Below, piece by piece: positions 49,718 to 58,313 of a stretch of DNA of 64,000 nucleotides (within the stretch, counting starts at the first letter, position 1; every line of letters begins with the position of its first letter). The position numbers and the translations under genes were made by a program. The stretch is from DB1 sp049323655 (GTDB lineage: Bacteria > Desulfobacterota > Desulfobulbia > Desulfobulbales > SURF-16), in assembly GCA_049323655.1 (NCBI GenBank), contig JBMONO010000009.1:248001-312000 (forward strand), in the 5' to 3' direction. Below the pieces are notes generated by a model that did no database searches, had not been told where the DNA came from, and saw only the letters and a list, made by a program, of their open reading frames with translations.

Positions 49718-50487
49718 CAGGGATTGAAACGACGATGAAAAGCCACCGCCTCGGCATAGGTGATGGTCATGCCGCCGAAGATGTCAAGGGCGCTGCCGAT
49801 GGTGGCATCAAGCCGGCCATGGCCGAGAACGGCAAGCCGCTCCAGATCAGCGATATTTTTCACCCCGCCGGCGTAGGTGGTGGGAATCGGCGTCCACTGT
49901 CCCAGTTTTTCCGCCAGTTCTTCCTCGATGCCGGCGCATTTGCCCTCAACATCCACCGCATGGATCAAAAACTCATGACAGAAGGTCGCGAGGTAGTCCA
50001 GGGTCGCCGGGCTGATGGTCACTGCGGTGAATTTCTGCCAGCGGTCAGTGACAATGAAATACTCATTCTCCCGCTTGCGGCAGCTCAGATCGAGCACCAG
50101 CCGCTCGGCACCGACGGCATCGCGCATTTTGCGCAACCGCTCTTCATGGATCACCCCATCCAGAAAGACGTAGGATGTTACGATAACCGCCGCAGCGCCG
50201 CGATCGAGCCACCTAGCAGCATTGTCAGCGGTGATGCCGCCGCCGATCTGGAGGCCGCCCGGCCAGGCGGCCAACGCCGCGCTGGCGGCCGCCTCGTTGC
50301 CCGGTCCGAGCATGATGACATGACCGCCGGTCAACCGATCCCTCCTGTACATCTCGGCATAATAAGAGGATGGCCGGGATGAACAAAAATTGGTCTGCAG
50401 GGTGGAGGTCGAGCTGTCGGAGAGTGTGGAACCGACGATCTGCTTGACGCAGCCGTTGTGCAGGTCAATACAGGGACGGAATTTCAT
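49717..50487 (-). CDS. hisA: HIS6/eukaryotic-type phosphoribosylformimino-AICAR-P isomerase (HisA)
   Basis: The 256-residue protein starts from MKFRPCIDLHNG; a GTG four codons earlier is possible. It has CIDLHNGCVKQIVG, PSSYYAEMYRRDRLTGGHVIMLGPGN, LQIGGGI, VLDLSCRKRENEYFIV, LIHAVDVEGKCAGI, YAGGVKNIADL and SALDIFGG. These match the yeast HIS6/plant HISN3 branch rather than ordinary bacterial HisA (which opens PAIDLxxGxxVRL). The reaction is the Amadori isomerisation in histidine synthesis. It is not with other his genes but in an operon with fusA, a RecA-like ATPase and an EamA transporter. It may be the organism's only HisA or a paralogue; other his genes are outside the window. Confidence 0.85.
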   Translation of the reverse strand: MKFRPCIDLHNGCVKQIVGSTLSDSSTSTLQTNFCSSRPSSYYAEMYRRDRLTGGHVIMLGPGNEAAASAALAAWPGGLQIGGGITADNAARWLDRGAAAVIVTSYVFLDGVIHEERLRKMRDAVGAERLVLDLSCRKRENEYFIVTDRWQKFTAVTISPATLDYLATFCHEFLIHAVDVEGKCAGIEEELAEKLGQWTPIPTTYAGGVKNIADLERLAVLGHGRLDATIGSALDIFGGMTITYAEAVAFHRRFNP

Positions 50488-50553
50488 GGCGGGGTGCACA
50501 CCTCTGTCCGGCTTCAGGTCGAAACCAGAGCCGGACAGAGCAGGATTGGAAAG

Positions 50554-51264
50554 TTATCCTTCCATGATCAGCAAAGTAGCGGGATCAAGATTGAGGGCAC
50601 GTTTTCCCTCGCCAAGCTCGCCGTCTTTTTTGATAATCTTCAGGGCAATGCAGTTCTTTTCGGGATCGGGCTGCAGGAGAATGATGGTGTCAAACAGCTC
50701 GTCGGCCGTGTGGCACGGGGCCGGCACTCCGGCGGCGCTGGTCCGTTTGTCGTCGCGATGGCAGACCGCGGAAAACCAGACGTTAAGGCTTAACGCCTGA
50801 GTCAGGTCACGCATTTCACCCAGCACTTTTTCCGGGGAGGCGGAACAGTCAAAACCATCCACCAGCAGACAGTCGGGCTGGAAAATATTCTGGGCAACCA
50901 GATCGGTGAGGCGCTCGCGCAACTTGGCCACGGAAAAGCTCTCCTCGTTGAAGGTCATGATCATCCGTCGGCTCATCAGTTCATCCTGAATGTCCGCAGC
51001 ATGCTGCAGCTTGCTGGCCCTGGCGATATCCTGAAAGATATCGTCGTACCAGAGCCTGGTTTTTTCAAGACTCTGGCCGATGCTGACATGCAGCACCCTG
51101 TTGCCGCGCAGCATGCTGTCCAGGGCGATCTGCACCAGGATAGCGGTCTTGCCCAGCCCGGCGCGGGCCATGACCAGACCCATCTGTGGGGCGACATCCT
51201 TGCCCTGATCCGCCGGAGTGAGCACGCGAAGCGGATTCTTGCTTATCAGATCCTCTTTCAACAT
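50554..51264 (-). CDS. RecA/DnaB-like P-loop ATPase
   Basis: The 236-residue cytosolic protein has Walker A LVMARAGLGKTAIL near residue 33, a RecA-like strand LHVSIGQSLEK, a Walker B-like CLLVDGFD near 132, and LNVWFSAVCHRDDKR. Folds of this size with AGxGKT and LLVDGFD occur in DnaB/KaiC-type RecA-like ATPases, but the usual DnaB or KaiC extra domains are absent. It begins 15 bases after the fusA stop. Function is unknown. Confidence 0.65.
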   Translation of the reverse strand: MLKEDLISKNPLRVLTPADQGKDVAPQMGLVMARAGLGKTAILVQIALDSMLRGNRVLHVSIGQSLEKTRLWYDDIFQDIARASKLQHAADIQDELMSRRMIMTFNEESFSVAKLRERLTDLVAQNIFQPDCLLVDGFDCSASPEKVLGEMRDLTQALSLNVWFSAVCHRDDKRTSAAGVPAPCHTADELFDTIILLQPDPEKNCIALKIIKKDGELGEGKRALNLDPATLLIMEG

Positions 51265-51279
51265 ATTCTTGCCTCCCCC

Positions 51280-53370
51280 TTATTTGCCCTGTTCTTTCTT
51301 TTTCTTGCGGACGTCTTCAATGATACCTTCCGCGACGTTTCTCGGTACCTGCTTGTAATCGGCAAACTCCATGGTGAATTCCGCCTTACCCTGGGTCAGC
51401 GAACGAAGGACGGTGGAGTATCCGAACATCTCGGAGAGGGGAACCTCGGCCTCGACAACGGTATAATCACCCTCCTCCAGGGTGCCGATAATGATGCCGC
51501 GCCGTTGATTGAGGCTACCCATAACCGATCCCTGAAACTCCGTCGGTCCTTCGACCGCTACCTTCATGATCGGCTCCAGGAGAACGGGATGGGCCTTGTG
51601 GTAGCCTTCCCGAAAAGCGCCGATGGCGGCAAGCTGGAAGGCGATATCAGAGGAGTCAACTGCATGGGCCGCGCCGTCGTTGATGACACAGCGGACGCCT
51701 GTGACCGGAAATTCGGCCAGAGAGCCTTTTTCCAGGCTCTTCTGGAAGCCCTTGTCACAGGAGCTGATGAACTCGCGGGGAATGACACCGCCGACGATGT
51801 TGTCGACAAACTCGTAGTCCCCGCCCTCTTCAATCGGCTCCATATAGCCGGCAACGCGACCGAACTGACCGGAGCCGCCGGTCTGTTTCTTGTGGGTATA
51901 GTTGAATTCAGCGCGCTGGGTGATCGTTTCCCGGTAGGCAACCTGAGGAGCGCCGACCTGCACCTCCGCCTTGTATTCACGCTTCATCCGCTCGATGTAC
52001 ACCTCCAGGTGCAGCTCACCCATGCCGGAGATGATGGTTTCATTGGTCTCGTGATCAACGTAGGTCTTGAAGGTCGGGTCTTCCTTGGTGAAACGGTTGA
52101 GGGCCTTGGACATGTTGACCTGAGCCTTGTTGTCCACCGGCACGATGGCAAGCGAGATGACCGGATTGGGCACATGCATGGAGCTCATGGAATAACTGAC
52201 GTCAGGCGAGGTGAAGGTATCGCCGGAGGCGCAGTCGATGCCGAACAGGGCAACGATATCGCCGGCCGCCGATTCATCAATCTCCTCCATCTCGTCGGAG
52301 TGCATGCGGCAGAGCCGTCCGACCTTGACCTTCTTGCCGGTGCGGCTGTTGATGATGGTGTCGCCTTTCCTGATCGTGCCCTGATAGATGCGGATATAGG
52401 TTAGCTGACCGTAGCGGCCGTCCTCCAGTTTAAAGGCGAGGCAGACCAGCGGATCTTCCGGCTTGGAAGAAAGAATCAGCTCCTGCTCGTCCTTGTCGAG
52501 ATCAAGCGCGGTGTTTTCAATGTCCATCGGGCTCGGCATGTACATGTTGATCGCATCGAGCAGGCACTGGACGCCTTTGTTTTTATAGGCCGAACCGATA
52601 AAAACAGGGGCAAAATCAAGCGAGAGGGTGCCCTTGCGAACCGCGGCATGGATCATCTCCTCGGTGGGCTCGCCCTCCAGCACGGCCTCCATCAGCTCGT
52701 CGGAAAACATGGAGACCGCATCCAGCATCTCCTCGCGCTTCTCTTTGGCCTCTTCAATCAGATTGGCGGGGATCTCCGCCTCGCGGATCTTTTCGCCGTT
52801 GTCGCCGTCAAAATAGATGGCCTTCATCTTGATCAGGTCAATCAGCCCTTCCATGTCGCCCTCAAGGCCGATGGGAATCTGCATCATGACCGCGTTGAGG
52901 CCCAGCTTGTCCCGGACCTGCTGGGTGACGCGGCGGGGATTGGCGCCGGTGCGGTCGCATTTGTTGATGAAGACAACGCGCGGAACCTTATAACGGCTCA
53001 TCTGACGGTTGACCGTGATGCTCTGCGATTGGACGCCGCCAACGGAACAGAGGATCAGCACCGCGCCGTCCAGTACTCGCAGGGCGCGTTCAACCTCGAT
53101 GGTGAAATCGACGTGGCCCGGGGTATCGATGATGTTGATGGAATGGCCCTTCCAGTCGCAATAGGTGGCAGCGGACTGAATGGTAATACCTCTTTCCTTC
53201 TCCAATTCCATGGAGTCCATCTTCGCGCCGACGCCATCCTTGCCCCGGACCTCATGGATGGCATGAATCCGGTTCGTATAATAAAGTATACGCTCCGTCA
53301 GGGTTGTCTTACCGGAATCGATATGGGCGCTGATTCCGATATTGCGCAATTTCGCTAAATCTTTCTGCAT
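51280..53370 (-). CDS. fusA: Elongation factor G (spd/mitochondrial-type)
   Basis: The 696-residue protein starts from MQKDLAKLRNIGISAHIDSGKTT with GAGGAAAAAGTG upstream. G1 is AHIDSGKTT (not the usual AHIDAGKTT), then RGITIQSAAT (switch I), DTPGHVDFT (G3) and NKCDRTGA (G4). Domains II-V follow, with GELHLEVYIERMKREY and the C-terminal MFGYSTVLRSLTQGKAEFTMEF. The Ser in G1 and the HAIHEVRGKDGVGAKMDSM segment place it with spd-type EF-Gs related to mitochondrial EF-G1, found in some Desulfobacterota, spirochaetes and planctomycetes (established knowledge from memory). It translocates tRNA-mRNA or acts in ribosome recycling. Confidence 0.93.
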   Translation of the reverse strand: MQKDLAKLRNIGISAHIDSGKTTLTERILYYTNRIHAIHEVRGKDGVGAKMDSMELEKERGITIQSAATYCDWKGHSINIIDTPGHVDFTIEVERALRVLDGAVLILCSVGGVQSQSITVNRQMSRYKVPRVVFINKCDRTGANPRRVTQQVRDKLGLNAVMMQIPIGLEGDMEGLIDLIKMKAIYFDGDNGEKIREAEIPANLIEEAKEKREEMLDAVSMFSDELMEAVLEGEPTEEMIHAAVRKGTLSLDFAPVFIGSAYKNKGVQCLLDAINMYMPSPMDIENTALDLDKDEQELILSSKPEDPLVCLAFKLEDGRYGQLTYIRIYQGTIRKGDTIINSRTGKKVKVGRLCRMHSDEMEEIDESAAGDIVALFGIDCASGDTFTSPDVSYSMSSMHVPNPVISLAIVPVDNKAQVNMSKALNRFTKEDPTFKTYVDHETNETIISGMGELHLEVYIERMKREYKAEVQVGAPQVAYRETITQRAEFNYTHKKQTGGSGQFGRVAGYMEPIEEGGDYEFVDNIVGGVIPREFISSCDKGFQKSLEKGSLAEFPVTGVRCVINDGAAHAVDSSDIAFQLAAIGAFREGYHKAHPVLLEPIMKVAVEGPTEFQGSVMGSLNQRRGIIIGTLEEGDYTVVEAEVPLSEMFGYSTVLRSLTQGKAEFTMEFADYKQVPRNVAEGIIEDVRKKKKEQGK

Positions 53371-53532
53371 CACTTTTTCCTCAACACATTGGTGCTTGTT
53401 GCTGCCGCGCCTCAAGGAGGAGAGGACGTTCCGAAAAATTCCCGCGGCTGCGGGCCGGTTCCTCACCCCCGGAAGGCTTCAGACCGGGCCAAGAGCCTTG
53501 CCCGATCATCAGTGCCCCCCGGCCCCGTTAAA

Positions 53533-53559
53533 TAAAAACGGCCCGCATGTGGGGCCGTT
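53533..53559 (-). terminator. Terminator of the SLOG-like gene
   Basis: AACGGCCC (53537-53544) and GGGCCGTT (53552-53559) form an 8-base stem, and TTTTTATT follows on the minus strand. It separates the gene at 53628 from fusA. Bases 53371-53627 hold nothing else. Confidence 0.85.
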
Positions 53560-53627
53560 CGCAAAATTCCGGATGGAAATCGGATTACATAAACCAGACC
53601 AGGGTCACTTGTCAAGCGAATTCCACC

Positions 53628-54182
53628 TCAGGCCGGGCCAAAGGAACGTTCAAACAAATCCTCGATCGCCTTTCTACCGTCATCATTAAGATTGCGCGTC
53701 CCGGAGCCGGCGATGGTGTCATAGGTGATGGACGGTGTATCCGCCACCCAGATCCCTTCCTTCCAGGTGAACCATTCCTTTTTTTCCTGATCAAAGACGC
53801 TGACCGGCCGGTTGAAAAGACGGGCGAGCTCCACCGCCCAGCCGGTTCCGCCCTTCACCGTGTTATCAGCCATGATCCGGCCGACGGCGAAAACCTGATA
53901 GCCGCGGTTGACCATGTGAAAGATCGACTGCAACACCTTGCGGATCTTTTTTGTTTCATAGTAGGTGCGGTTCATCATCTTGGAAGCGAGTTCCATACTG
54001 ATATCACCACGATTGAGCTCCTCCTCGGAGAGCATCACCACATTTTTGTCCCGGAACAGGGCATGCCCTTCATAGGAGAAGGTCACCTCCTGCAATCCCC
54101 ATTTCTCGGCCGCCTCGCCAAAGGCGGACTCGGCGCCCTTCAGTCCGCCGCTGTACAGCGTACACTTCGTTCGCTCCACCAT
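53628..54182 (-). CDS. SLOG/Rossmann-like hypothetical protein
   Basis: The 184-residue protein begins MVERTKCTLYSGGLKGAESAFGEAAEKWG, with GGAG ten bases upstream of ATG at 54182. The early Gly-Gly loop (YSGGLKGAES), the VFAVGRIMADNTVKGGTGWAVELARLFNRPVSVFD segment near 110 and the Asp-rich end resemble SLOG-superfamily nucleotide-binding proteins of the YpsA/molybdenum-carrier kind. The match is by shape only. It lies alone between tRNA-Phe and fusA, with its own terminator, and is predicted to be cytosolic. Confidence 0.6.
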   Translation of the reverse strand: MVERTKCTLYSGGLKGAESAFGEAAEKWGLQEVTFSYEGHALFRDKNVVMLSEEELNRGDISMELASKMMNRTYYETKKIRKVLQSIFHMVNRGYQVFAVGRIMADNTVKGGTGWAVELARLFNRPVSVFDQEKKEWFTWKEGIWVADTPSITYDTIAGSGTRNLNDDGRKAIEDLFERSFGPA

Positions 54183-54331
54183 AACGTTCACTCTCCTTTT
54201 GCATCAGCCTGCCACCGACAGGCAGGGCTGGAAGACTGTGTCATCTTCCGTTCTTTCTCCTGTCACCAACCGTTATTGCAAAAAAATTCGTGCGGGGACA
54301 GCTCCAAGGATTTCTCCCGGACCCACAATAG

Positions 54332-54365
54332 AAAAAAGGGGCTGCGCACGATACGCAACCCCTTT
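54332..54365 (-). terminator. Terminator after tRNA-Phe
   Basis: GGGG-C-TGCG and CGCA-A-CCCC arms with a 9-base interior are followed by TTTTTTC on the minus strand, eight bases beyond the tRNA end. Confidence 0.85.
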
Positions 54366-54372
54366 CATATTC

Positions 54373-54448
<76 letters not shown>

Positions 54449-54501
54449 GGAAAGGCAGAAGGTACCGAAAGCACTTCTCCTTGTCAAGATTTTTTTACCG
54501 C

Positions 54502-55035
54502 TCACCAGGCAATGACCCGGGTGCCGGCCAACCGGTCGTGCCAGGCGGCCCGATCCTTGTCGAGCACAGCCCAGAAGAAGCCGGCGCCCAAGGGCAGGGC
54601 GGACAGCAGATACCCGACCAGACGCAGAAACGAGGTGGCCATGGATAAAGGCTGGCCCTCTTCCGGCACCACCGCGATCGCCATGAAAATCTTGCCGAGG
54701 GTTTGCCCACCGTAGCTGTGCAGCACGACAAAATAGGCGGCACTGAAAACGATCAGCCCGAACGGGAAGAACACCAGAGCGACGCCGGCCAGGGCCGCCA
54801 GACCGCGCAATGAATGCAGAAAAAACTCCCCCGCGGCCAGCATGACGGTAACGAGGGAAAGCGCGCCCAACCCGGCGAGCAGCAGCAGATCAATCAGCAA
54901 GGCCATGCACCGCGCCCCCACGGTGGCGACAGCAGGGGACAGCTGCAACCGCCGCTCAGCCCGATCGACGCCATTCCCGCCACCGACACCTGCTCCATCA
55001 GGGCAGCAATCCTGCAGCGCAGTCGTCTCCATCAC
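54502..55035 (-). CDS. RDD-family membrane protein
   Basis: The 177-residue protein contains the RDD pattern: VGARCMALLIDLLLLAGLGAL (Arg and Asp in the first helix, near 40-60), a second hydrophobic stretch (LVTVMLAAGEFFLHSLRGLAALAGVALVFFPFGLIVFSAAYFVVLH), SYGGQTLGKIFMAIAVVPE, and a last helix LLSALPLGAGFFWAVLDKDRAAWHDRLAGTRVI. RDD proteins are small inner-membrane proteins, some acting as Na+/H+ antiporters. The start overlaps the zinc-ribbon gene stop by four bases. Confidence 0.85.
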   Translation of the reverse strand: MMETTALQDCCPDGAGVGGGNGVDRAERRLQLSPAVATVGARCMALLIDLLLLAGLGALSLVTVMLAAGEFFLHSLRGLAALAGVALVFFPFGLIVFSAAYFVVLHSYGGQTLGKIFMAIAVVPEEGQPLSMATSFLRLVGYLLSALPLGAGFFWAVLDKDRAAWHDRLAGTRVIAW

Positions 55036-56024
55036 AGCTCAATATCCGGAGGCCGGTCCGCCTTGTCCTCGTCGGCGGCCGGCGCTTTGCCTTCATTGAG
55101 AAAATCCTCGAGATCAAGGGCGGTATCCTCCGGCCGGCTCTTCCGCCCCGCGCCATTGTCTTCGATGACCAGATCCGCCATATCGATGTCTTCGAGGTTG
55201 AAGACCTGATCATCGGTCACCGGCTCATCATCCAGATCAAGATCCAGGTCGAGACTGAGGCCGGTATCCGATTTCTGGGCAATCGGCGGTGGCTCAGTCT
55301 TCTCGGCCGGAATCTCTTCCATCTCGATCTCGGGCATCAGGCCCAAGTCAAAATCGATGCCGCCCTCTTCCTCCTCGGCCTCTTCCAGCTCCTGTTTTTC
55401 CGGAGGCGTCGGGGCCTCCTCCATTTCGAAGGCGATACCGCCCTCCTCTTCGCCCTCGTCCAGGGTTTCACTCCTCACCGGCCGCGGCGGAGCGTCCCGA
55501 TCCATCAGCAGATCAGCGACATTGGGTGCCGCCCCCTCCTCCTCGCCCAGGGAAAAATCGATGGAACCGGCCAGAGCATCCTCGTCGGCGGCCGGGACTT
55601 TCTCGACCTTCTCCGTCACCTCTGCCTCCTCCGGCAGGGTCAGAGCGATTTCCTCTTTTTCTTCCTCCGGCAGGCTGAAACTGATACCCTCTTCCTCGCC
55701 GGCCAGAGCCAGCTCTTCTTCTTCCTCCTCGCCGCCTTGGCCCTCTTCCATGGCAAATGGAGCGAGATCCACCACCGGCACCTCTCCATCCGCCGTTGCT
55801 TCCGGCTCGCCGGCAACCTCGTCCTCAATGGTCATCTCCGCAAGATCAAACTCACGCTCTTCCGCGCCGCTCTCCCCGGCCAGCACTGAGGCCAGAAAGA
55901 AGGCCGCGCCGGTTTGCAGCCCGGTGCCGGCCAGGGCAGCCGCAATCGACGTCAGATCCGCGGAACATTTTTTACAGGATTGCTGTTGATCGAAAGAGAT
56001 GTATCCGCATTTTGGGCAACGCAT
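55032..56024 (-). CDS. Acidic protein with N-terminal zinc ribbon
   Basis: The 330-residue protein opens with a CxxC...CxxC zinc ribbon (MRCPKCGYISFDQQQSCKKC). A short hydrophobic stretch (IAAALAGTGLQTGAAFFLAS) is followed by about 280 residues that are extremely rich in Glu and Asp, with repeated LDLDLDL, EEEEG and FSLGEEEG motifs and a short basic SRPE segment near the end. The low-complexity part is probably disordered. It is coupled to the RDD gene downstream. Function is unknown; such ribbon-acidic proteins often sense or scaffold membrane partners. Confidence 0.7.
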   Translation of the reverse strand: MRCPKCGYISFDQQQSCKKCSADLTSIAAALAGTGLQTGAAFFLASVLAGESGAEEREFDLAEMTIEDEVAGEPEATADGEVPVVDLAPFAMEEGQGGEEEEEELALAGEEEGISFSLPEEEKEEIALTLPEEAEVTEKVEKVPAADEDALAGSIDFSLGEEEGAAPNVADLLMDRDAPPRPVRSETLDEGEEEGGIAFEMEEAPTPPEKQELEEAEEEEGGIDFDLGLMPEIEMEEIPAEKTEPPPIAQKSDTGLSLDLDLDLDDEPVTDDQVFNLEDIDMADLVIEDNGAGRKSRPEDTALDLEDFLNEGKAPAADEDKADRPPDIEL

Positions 56025-56446
56025 TCGTATCGTCCTTCATGGAAGTAGGTAAGCCGTTGTGAATAAATAACTCCACCACTCTTAGAGCTTATCCGCAAAT
56101 AAGCTCTTAATTCGTGAACGGCATAAGGGGCCGTAAAGAAATAGACAAAAATGTGATGATTATTTCTTCTCAGCCCCTAAGGCTAGAACGGCGGCAACTG
56201 CGGAGTCGTTTTGCCGATGACTTTCATAATAAATTAGTATACTCCGTTGACCAAGGTCAAGCATTCCCTTGTTGCTTCGCCATTTCGTCGTGTTTTTTCA
56301 CCTGATTGCCGCCGGAAACTGCGGAAAACTTGCAAAAAAAAGTGCCACCGTATATGTATAGAAGCAGTGGGCGTATCGCGCAGCCCTTCGTGTCGGGGTC
56401 GTAGCGCTCAGCTCTCCCCATCCACCTCAGCAATTGACATTATCAC
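56025..56446. other. Intergenic divergent region
   Basis: The 422 bases between the minus-strand zinc-ribbon gene and the plus-strand lipoprotein gene are AT-rich. They contain a hairpin (AGAGCTTAT and ATAAGCTCT, 56084-56107) and no gene that I can support. Promoters for both sides must lie here, but no clear -10/-35 pair stands out. Confidence 0.5.
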
Positions 56447-56836
56447 ATGATCCGCAAACGTCTCACCATTTTTTCCTGTTTTGTTTGCCTGCACCTGCTT
56501 GCCGGCTGTTTTTCCCATGGCCCGGTGCGCCATCTCGCCTCGGATGTCTGCCTGATGACTCAGGGCACCAGCAAAGATGAGGTGCTGAGTTATATGGGGC
56601 CGCCGGACGCCCAGCAGGTCGATCAGTACGGCGAGATGTGGATTTATTATCAGGTCAACAAAAGCCTGCTGCGCAAAACTCCCTATATCGGCGACAAACT
56701 GGGCGATGAAGACGTCGATGTCGTCACCGTCCGCTTTGCCGGCGACAAGGTGACCACCTGCGCCTACCGCTCCCTGACTCCGGAAGAGTTCAAGAACAGC
56801 GGCATTGCCCGGGACAATGCACTCTCTTCCGAATAA
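56447..56836 (+). CDS. BamE/SmpA-like small lipoprotein
   Basis: The 129-residue protein has a signal peptide with lipobox HLLAGC. The body is QGTSKDEVLSYMGPPDAQQVDQYGEMWIYYQV, the compact pattern of BamE/SmpA-like lipoproteins, where a helix-turn packs on a small sheet. Length is typical. It overlaps the pcm start, so the two genes may be coupled, and function in outer-membrane assembly is possible but unproven. Confidence 0.7.
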   Translation: MIRKRLTIFSCFVCLHLLAGCFSHGPVRHLASDVCLMTQGTSKDEVLSYMGPPDAQQVDQYGEMWIYYQVNKSLLRKTPYIGDKLGDEDVDVVTVRFAGDKVTTCAYRSLTPEEFKNSGIARDNALSSE

Positions 56837-57473
56837 TTACTCCCTGGCCAGGGCGCGCATGGTTCGGGAACAGCTTGTTCCCCGCGGCATCGATGACGAG
56901 CGGGTTCTCGACGCCATGGCCGCGGTGCCTCGCCATCTTTTTGTCGAGGATGCCCTGCAGAGCCAGGCATACGGCGACTTTCCCCTGCCCATCGGTGAAG
57001 GTCAGACGATATCCCAGCCCTATATCGTCGCCCTGATGACCCAGGCCCTCCGGCTGCAGGGCCATGAAAAGGTGCTGGAAATCGGCACCGGCTGCGGTTA
57101 TCAGACCGCCGTTCTCTCCCGCCTCTGCGAGCGGGTCTACTCGGTGGAACGGATCAAATCCCTCCATATCAAGGCCCGCCGCACCCTCGACCGGCTGAAA
57201 CTCTTCAACGTCGTCTGCAAGATCGACGACGGCACCCTCGGCTGGCCCGAACATGGCCCCTATGACGCGATCATGGTCACCGCCGCCGGCCCACACGTTC
57301 CCCCTTCACTGCTCGAACAGCTCGCCGACCCCGGTCGTATGGTGATACCGGTGGGTGACCGGATGAGCCAGGACCTCATCGTCGTCACCAGCGACGGCGG
57401 CGACACCAGGAGCCGCTGCATAGAAAAGGTGCGTTTTGTCAGCCTGATCGGCAGCCAGGGTTGGCGCGAATAG
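56817..57473 (+). CDS. pcm: Protein-L-isoaspartate O-methyltransferase
   Basis: With ATG at 56817 the protein has 218 residues; a TTG four codons upstream is possible. It shows the Pcm pattern MVREQLVPRGIDDERVLDAMAAVPRHLFV, QTISQPYIVALMT, SAM-binding VLEIGTGCGYQTAVLSRL and VCKIDDGTLGWPEHGPYDAIMVTAAGP. It methylates L-isoaspartyl residues in aged proteins using S-adenosylmethionine. The start lies inside the end of the lipoprotein gene (20-base overlap). Confidence 0.93.
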   Translation: MHSLPNNYSLARARMVREQLVPRGIDDERVLDAMAAVPRHLFVEDALQSQAYGDFPLPIGEGQTISQPYIVALMTQALRLQGHEKVLEIGTGCGYQTAVLSRLCERVYSVERIKSLHIKARRTLDRLKLFNVVCKIDDGTLGWPEHGPYDAIMVTAAGPHVPPSLLEQLADPGRMVIPVGDRMSQDLIVVTSDGGDTRSRCIEKVRFVSLIGSQGWRE

Positions 57474-57598
57474 CCCGTTGCCAAAAGAATTGTCGGAATC
57501 GCAAAGCCACGATTCCGACGGGCGCCGCAGTGCAACTCGTTGTTTTCACTTTCCCGCCCGCCATGGTTTGCGGTTTTCGCGAGACCATCATTGATTTA

Positions 57599-58294
57599 TC
57601 AGAGCAGAATCTTCAGCACGACAAAGCCGCCGATCAACAGCGCGACAAAGACGACGCAGAGCAGATTGAAATAACGGTCGATGAAGGCCTTGGCCGGTCT
57701 TCCCCATTTTTTCAGGATCCAGGCCACAAGGAAGAATCGCGTTGCCCGGGCGGCCAGGGAGGTGGCGACAAAGACCGGCACATTGATCTTGGCCACGCCG
57801 GCGGTGATGGTGACCAGTTTGTAGGGCAGCGGGGTGAGGCCGAAGATAGAGACGATCCAGGCGTTCCAGCGGTCATAGACCTGAAAGAGATGATCGCCGC
57901 CCAGGGACGGACCGAAAGTCTTGATCAGATAGGCGGGCAGGGCGATATCCTCCCGGCCGTTCACCTCGACGAGCTGGACATGGGCGAGGTTTTCGACGAT
58001 CCATCGTCCGACCGTCTCCCAGGCAAAGAGTCCGATGCCATAGCCGAAAATGCCACCCAGCACCGAGGCCAGGGTGCACCAGAGGGCAAAACGCCACCAG
58101 CGGGACGGAGCGCCCAGCACCAGAGGAATGAGAAGAATATCGGGCGGGATGGGAAAAACGCTGCTCTCGATGAACGAAATGCCGATCAGGGCCGGCAGCG
58201 CATAAGGAGTATAGGCCCAGTGCAGCACCCAGTCATAGAGGCGGCGGTGCAGATGCCCATGCCAGGTGCCGTTCATTGCCTGTTCTTTTGTCAT
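57599..58294 (-). CDS. YqaA/DedA-like (VTT) membrane protein
   Basis: The 231-residue protein starts at MTKEQAMNG, 20 bases after the deaminase stop; MNGTWHG at 58276 is an alternative. It has several TM segments: PALIGISFIESSVFPIPPDILLIPLVLG near 35, LASVLGGIFGYGIGLFAWETVG, TPLPYKLVTITAGVAKINVPVFVATSLAARATRF and LLCVVFVALLIGGFVVLKIL. These are hallmarks of the YqaA branch of VTT/DedA proteins. It belongs at the end of the cobalamin operon by position only; lipid or metabolite transport is inferred. Confidence 0.85.
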   Translation of the reverse strand: MTKEQAMNGTWHGHLHRRLYDWVLHWAYTPYALPALIGISFIESSVFPIPPDILLIPLVLGAPSRWWRFALWCTLASVLGGIFGYGIGLFAWETVGRWIVENLAHVQLVEVNGREDIALPAYLIKTFGPSLGGDHLFQVYDRWNAWIVSIFGLTPLPYKLVTITAGVAKINVPVFVATSLAARATRFFLVAWILKKWGRPAKAFIDRYFNLLCVVFVALLIGGFVVLKILL

Positions 58295-58313
58295 GGGATG
58301 ATGCACTCGCAAC

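Noticed and set aside
57474..57598. Intergenic gap after pcm
   Set aside because: Only a weak hairpin pair (GGAATCG and CGATTCC, 57493-57518) without a T-run is seen, so no terminator is called.
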